Positions 63,987 through 64,000 of a DNA stretch of 64,000 nucleotides are shown piece by piece. The stretch's first letter is position 1. Each line of letters starts with the position of its first letter. The notes beneath the pieces are model-generated. The model was not told the DNA's origin, made no database searches, and was given only the letters and a program-made list of their open reading frames with translations. Origin of the DNA: Pseudomonas pharyngis (GTDB lineage Bacteria > Pseudomonadota > Gammaproteobacteria > Pseudomonadales > Pseudomonadaceae); assembly GCF_021602345.1 (NCBI RefSeq), contig NZ_BQID01000020.1:1-64000 (forward strand), read 5' to 3'. The position numbers were made by a program, and so were the translations under genes.

Positions 63987-64000
63987 ATGCTCCAGGTTCA
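63987..64000 (+). CDS. Possible start of the next gene, cut by window edge
   Basis: An ATG at 63987 follows GGATGGCGGC and opens a frame reading MLQV before the window ends. Too short to identify. Confidence 0.25.

Overview
The window reads as a chromosomal segment of a fluorescent-group Pseudomonas. The evidence is high-GC coding sequence, Pseudomonas-type REP/intergenic repeats, a DUF6124-type gene with its usual structured leader, sigma54 promoters and a FleQ-like box. All functional calls come from reading motifs and from family knowledge. No database search was run.

Region 1 (1-41.8 kb) is a manganese-oxidation 'superlocus'. On the minus strand at the left edge lie a Gly-rich secreted protein (cut by the window), gspF and gspG. 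Divergent from these is a lytic transglycosylase. Next comes an operon with a giant 1944-aa multicopper oxidase of the MnxG type, a YncE-like beta-propeller, two SCO copper chaperones, a cytochrome c/periplasmic-binding-protein fusion and a parvulin. A third plus-strand unit encodes an orphan receiver protein, a hybrid type II secretion/type IV pilus-like machine (GspE, PilM/N/O/P-like proteins, secretin, three pseudopilins) and the curli export proteins CsgE, CsgF and CsgG. After a small accessory island (25-27 kb) with structured leader RNA, repeats and toxin-antitoxin-like debris comes a minus-strand operon. It holds two paralogous large secreted proteins, a CsgB-like nucleator and a 483-aa CsgA-like amyloid with many curlin repeats. 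To the right are an MnxS-type histidine kinase, a second multicopper oxidase (McoA-like), an SCO-cytochrome c fusion, a second MnxS-type kinase and the sigma54-dependent regulator MnxR. The layout matches what I recall of Pseudomonas putida GB-1: mnxG, mcoA, mnxS1/mnxS2/mnxR, and the xcmT1/xcmS and xcmT2-xcmT3-xcmX-csmEFG genes described as a Gsp-related pathway for the Mn-oxidising factor.

Regulatory reading ties Region 1 together. GG-N10-GC sigma54-type promoters lie before the transglycosylase, mnxG, the receiver/secretion operon and mcoA, with weaker ones before gspG and the secreted-protein/curli operon. For five of these six, a short inverted repeat of the form CCCC-N6-GGGG (or its mirror GGGG-N6-CCCC) lies roughly 90-130 bp upstream. 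The exception is the transglycosylase, whose nearest copies are just downstream. This is a candidate MnxR enhancer site and would define one regulon for oxidase, secretion machine and amyloid.

Region 2 (41.4-43.1 kb) holds a small exported protein, a SAM methyltransferase and a truncated antitoxin-like gene.

Region 3 (43.1-61.9 kb, minus strand) is one long exopolysaccharide operon. It starts with UDP-glucose dehydrogenase and UDP-glucuronate epimerase and continues with the initiating sugar transferase, a CpsD-like ATPase lacking the Walker A lysine, Wza, Wzz/GumC, GT4, O-antigen ligase/polymerase, two GT2s, a polysaccharide deacetylase, a flippase, a glycosidase-like secreted protein, two near-duplicate GNATs, a FemAB-like acyltransferase and a YdjC-type deacetylase. 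A FleQ-like box lies upstream. Region 4 (62.2-64 kb) carries a membrane sulfatase/phosphoethanolamine-transferase-like protein and the first codons of a further gene.
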